Positions 61,561 to 64,000 of a stretch of 64,000 nt of DNA are shown here, piece by piece. The stretch is from Peribacillus asahii. GTDB lineage: Bacteria > Bacillota > Bacilli > Bacillales > DSM-1321. The position numbers were made by a program, and so were the translations under genes. The notes below the pieces were generated by a model. That model saw only the letters and a list, made by a program, of their open reading frames with translations, did no database searches and had not been told where the DNA came from. The stretch is from NCBI RefSeq assembly GCF_003570725.1, contig NZ_QWVS01000002.1, positions 62,001 through 126,000 of the forward strand, read 5' to 3'. Within the stretch, counting starts at the first letter, position 1, and every line of letters begins with the position of its first letter.

Positions 61561-62445
61561 TCAAAGAACAAATTCCTCCATTGTACTTTGGAAAACATGA
61601 AGCGCTTTCGATGTTTCAGCATTCTTATTTTTTATAATGGAAAAAGGTCTTTTTATTTTGTGATTTTTAATATAGAGCGCATGTAATAGATTGGTTTCTA
61701 ACTCACTATTCACTGCCCATCGAGATAATAAAGCAATTCCGAGTCCCGCTTTGACTGCTTCTTTTACTCCTTGATTACTGCTAAAAATAAAAGAACGTTT
61801 AATGGTTAAATTCAAATCATCAATCAATTTATCCATATATGTTCGCGTTCCTGAACCTTGTTCTCTTAAAATCCACACTTGATCTTGGAGCAAATCCTTT
61901 TCGATTAAATTTTTTTGAGAGAAAGGGTTTGGGTTTGGTACAACAACAATCATCTCATCTTCCATAAAAGGTTCAATTATTAAATCATCAAACTGCGCTT
62001 CTCCTTCAATTAAACCTATATCCAATTCGTTCATCTGCACTCCATGAGTCACTTCATCGGTATTAGAAATAATTGTTTCAATATTGACAAGCGGATATTG
62101 AGCCGCGTACTTCGCTAATACCTTCGGGAGAATATACTCTCCGATTGTGAAACTAGCCCCTACTCGTAATTTCCCCGTTACAATATGCTGTAAATCATGA
62201 ATTTCATGCTTTGCTTCTTCATAATGTACTAAAATCTGCTTAGCATGTTTATATAAAATGACTCCCGCTTCTGTAAGGCTTACTTGCTTAGGTGAACGAT
62301 GAATCAACTTAGCCCCTAGTTCATTTTCTAAATTTTTAATATGCAAACTAACATTGGGCTGCGAAATATGCAATTGCTCTGCTGCACGAGTAAAGTTTTT
62401 TTGTTCAATGACCGTTACAAACACCTTCATCACATCTACAATCAT
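61561..62445 (-). CDS. LysR-family regulator divergent from the YeiH gene
   Basis: LysR-type regulator of 294 residues. DNA-binding part: FVTVIEQKNFTRAAEQLHIS, QPNVSLHIKNLENELG, LIHRSPKQVSLTEAG. The effector domain has GKLRVGASFTIGEYILPKVL, REQGSGTRTYMD, and VKAGLGIALLSRW. It is close to the CysL/YwfK and YeiE types, which are also paired with YeiH transporters. It probably regulates the divergent gene at 62582. Confidence 0.9.
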   Translation of the reverse strand: MIVDVMKVFVTVIEQKNFTRAAEQLHISQPNVSLHIKNLENELGAKLIHRSPKQVSLTEAGVILYKHAKQILVHYEEAKHEIHDLQHIVTGKLRVGASFTIGEYILPKVLAKYAAQYPLVNIETIISNTDEVTHGVQMNELDIGLIEGEAQFDDLIIEPFMEDEMIVVVPNPNPFSQKNLIEKDLLQDQVWILREQGSGTRTYMDKLIDDLNLTIKRSFIFSSNQGVKEAVKAGLGIALLSRWAVNSELETNLLHALYIKNHKIKRPFSIIKNKNAETSKALHVFQSTMEEFVL

Positions 62446-62472
62446 ATGTAAACTCCTATCCAGTCACTTCAA

Positions 62473-62522
62473 TCATTAGTTTTTTTTATACTTACTATAT
62501 TATATATATATTTAACTAATGA
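62473..62522. promoter_or_regulatory. Inverted repeat in the LysR-YeiH divergent promoter
   Basis: Perfect 9-bp arms TCATTAGTT (62473-62481) and AACTAATGA (62514-62522) separated by 32 bases of very AT-rich DNA (TATATTATATATATAT). It is a candidate operator for the LysR protein. Confidence 0.4.
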
Positions 62523-62581
62523 AAGAAAGCACTTTATAGTTTAGATAAGAAATCGAAAACCGTTATGTTGGAGTGATTAAC

Positions 62582-63607
62582 ATGCAGCAGCCGTACACCA
62601 AAGAACAGCAGAAAAAGATATTCTTTTTTAAAGGGATCGGATTAACATTCGTTATTGCTCTATCAGCTAAATGTTTAGCATGGCTCCCTTTTTTCAATAT
62701 GATGGGGCAACTCGTGATAGCGATTTTAATAGGAATGGCGTGGCGAGCTGCGTTCAAAGTACCAGATGTTTTATTAGCGGGTGCAAATTTTTCGAGTAAA
62801 AAACTGCTTCGTTTTGGCATTATTTTATTAGGAATGCGGCTTAATTTCGTCGATATGATAGATGAGGGCCCTAACGTTTTGGTCCTTGCTGTTATTAATA
62901 TGATTCTTACTTTGATTATCGTGTATGGATTGGCTCGACTTTTTAAAATAGATGAAAATTTAGGAATCTTAACAGCCTGCGGAACGGCCATCTGTGGAGC
63001 TGCTGCTGTTGTAGCCGTTGCTCCACAACTAAAAGCGAAAGATAATGAAATAGCCATTGCCGCTGCAACAGTAGCAATTTTAGGAACCATTTTTACAATG
63101 AGTTACACCGTACTCTATCCTATTATGCATTTAAGCGCACACGGTTATGGTATTTTTTCCGGTACTACTTTACATGAAATTGCGCATGTCATTGCTGCAG
63201 CTGAACCTGCAGGAAAGGACGCTATCGATACCGCCATTATTGTGAAATTAACAAGAGTCGCATTGCTCGTTCCAGTAGCTATTGTCATTGGAATATGGAT
63301 GAATCGTTCAAAAAATAATAAACGATATACAACTTCATGGACACCGATTCCAATTCCATGGTTCATTTTTGGATTTTTAGCTATGAGCGTAATTAATTCT
63401 TTAGGCATTATTCCGGCTTATTTAGTTTACTGCATTGTTCTTCTTGCTTATACATTCATCGCAATGGCTATGGCTGGCTTAGGTTTAAATGTTAATATCG
63501 TTATTTTAAAAAAATTAGGATTTAAACCGTTTAGTGCAGGATTCGTCGGCTCTATTTTGCTATCAATTTTAGGATATGTGCTGATGCATCTCTTGAATTT
63601 AGTTTAA
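62582..63607 (+). CDS. YeiH-family putative sulfate/sulfonate exporter (UPF0324)
   Basis: Membrane protein of about 341 residues with some ten helices. Family motifs are ANFSSKKLLRFGIILLGMRLN, ILTACGTAICGAAAVVAVAP, GTTLHEIAHVIAAAE and VKLTRVALLVPVAI. Members are grouped as putative sulfate exporters, with little direct evidence. The ATG at 62582 follows GGAGTGAT. The neighbouring LysR type is often tied to sulfur or taurine metabolism. Confidence 0.92.
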   Translation: MQQPYTKEQQKKIFFFKGIGLTFVIALSAKCLAWLPFFNMMGQLVIAILIGMAWRAAFKVPDVLLAGANFSSKKLLRFGIILLGMRLNFVDMIDEGPNVLVLAVINMILTLIIVYGLARLFKIDENLGILTACGTAICGAAAVVAVAPQLKAKDNEIAIAAATVAILGTIFTMSYTVLYPIMHLSAHGYGIFSGTTLHEIAHVIAAAEPAGKDAIDTAIIVKLTRVALLVPVAIVIGIWMNRSKNNKRYTTSWTPIPIPWFIFGFLAMSVINSLGIIPAYLVYCIVLLAYTFIAMAMAGLGLNVNIVILKKLGFKPFSAGFVGSILLSILGYVLMHLLNLV

Positions 63608-63618
63608 ACTTTACAAAC

Positions 63619-63656
63619 AAAAGGCTACCTTCCTTTCATTCAGAAGGTAACCTTTT
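63619..63656. terminator. Bidirectional terminator
   Basis: Stem AAAAGG.TACCTTC / GAAGGTA.CCTTTT with a 10-base loop, between the convergent YeiH and Ku genes. Confidence 0.85.
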
Positions 63657-64000
63657 TTAGCTCGTTGCCTTTTTCGTTTTAGAAGCCGATTTCGCTTTTG
63701 GCGATTTCTCCGGTTTAGTTTGTTCAATGCTCTTATTTAAAGCTTCCATAATACTTATGATATTTTCCTTGTTCGGATTTATAACAGATTTTACTTCGAC
63801 ATCTTCTTTTTCAATTTTTGTCTCAATCAAATCAAGTAAAGCTGTTCGGTATTCATCTTTATAGTCTTCGGGCACGAATGGTACCGTTAACTGGTTAATA
63901 AGAGTAGTTGCTGCAATAAGTTCCTTCATTTGAATCGTTACTTGTTCTTCAGAAGGCAGGTTAGACACTTGTTGAATCGAACGTACCTCGTCTGGATAAT
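63657..64000 (-). CDS. Ku protein, C-terminal part (runs off the window)
   Basis: Only the last 114 codons are in the window. The frame is open to the edge, so the real start lies beyond 64000. The part has a Ku-bridge-like end (QVTIQMKELIAATTLINQL, PFVPEDYKDEYRTALLDLIE) and a Lys/Ser/Ala-rich tail (KSPKAKSASKTKKATS), typical of bacterial Ku. Ku binds broken DNA ends and brings in LigD for end joining, mainly important in stationary phase and spores. Confidence 0.85.
   Translation of the reverse strand, partial: YPDEVRSIQQVSNLPSEEQVTIQMKELIAATTLINQLTVPFVPEDYKDEYRTALLDLIETKIEKEDVEVKSVINPNKENIISIMEALNKSIEQTKPEKSPKAKSASKTKKATS

Noticed and set aside
1-64000. CRISPR arrays, prophage or integrated element borders, tRNA or rRNA genes
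   Set aside because: No regularly spaced repeats, phage structural genes, integrase genes or cloverleaf sequences were seen on either strand.

Overview
The window reads as the chromosome of a low-GC, spore-forming member of the Bacillaceae. The evidence is an aa3-type quinol oxidase operon (qoxABCD), a YjcZ-family sporulation peptide, a KatX-type catalase, a kamA/yodPQRS locus, and a long block (about 38 to 61 kb) whose content follows the Bacillus subtilis order around msrAB, ypmS/R/Q, ilvA, dfrA/thyA, ypjP, ypiP, yphP, ilvD, ypgR, bsaA and metA. No rRNA, tRNA, CRISPR array or intact insertion sequence was seen. The exact species cannot be named from the sequence alone.

Layout. 0-5.3 kb: a partial MFS exporter divergent from a LysR regulator, then qoxABCD. 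5.3-13.6 kb is the accessory part. It holds remnants of a FUSC-type exporter gene, a Rieske ferredoxin gene, and an eroded quinone-stress cluster with three MhqR-type operators and an intact YceI gene. After these come a 3-hydroxyacyl-CoA dehydrogenase gene and a decayed polymorphic-toxin locus that keeps its immunity-type genes (Imm22 and an ankyrin protein). 13.6-20.4 kb: the beta-lysine locus, yodSRQP, kamR, kamA and yokU, with a good sigma-54 promoter in front of kamA. 20.9-23.4 kb: a TPP riboswitch and thiM-thiE-thiD. 23.6-27.9 kb: catalase, a YebC-family protein and a YodT-like aminotransferase.

28-35.6 kb: a sensor kinase with an amino-acid-binding-type sensor domain, an NtrC-type regulator, a near-consensus sigma-54 promoter and a four-gene ABC transporter. 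The sequence reads as one sense-and-import module. 36-43 kb: LD-carboxypeptidase, a YjcZ peptide, msrAB, a DUF4397 protein, ypmS, ypmR, sco and degV. 43-51 kb: a decayed gene of unknown family, tatC/tatA, ilvA, dfrA-thyA, a secreted lethal-factor-fold metalloprotease and a TerC protein. 51-64 kb: ypjP, a 25-codon membrane peptide gene, DUF1992, ypiP, bacilliredoxin, ilvD, ypgR, ABC-F yfmR, bsaA, metA, mntR, a LysR/YeiH divergent pair and the 3' end of a Ku gene.

The most notable signals are the two sigma-54 circuits, the toxin/immunity graveyard, the MhqR-like operators left in front of broken genes, a dispersed hairpin repeat in two good copies plus fragments, and the PPEP/lethal-factor-like secreted protease. 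Family names come from recognising protein motifs by eye. No database search was run.
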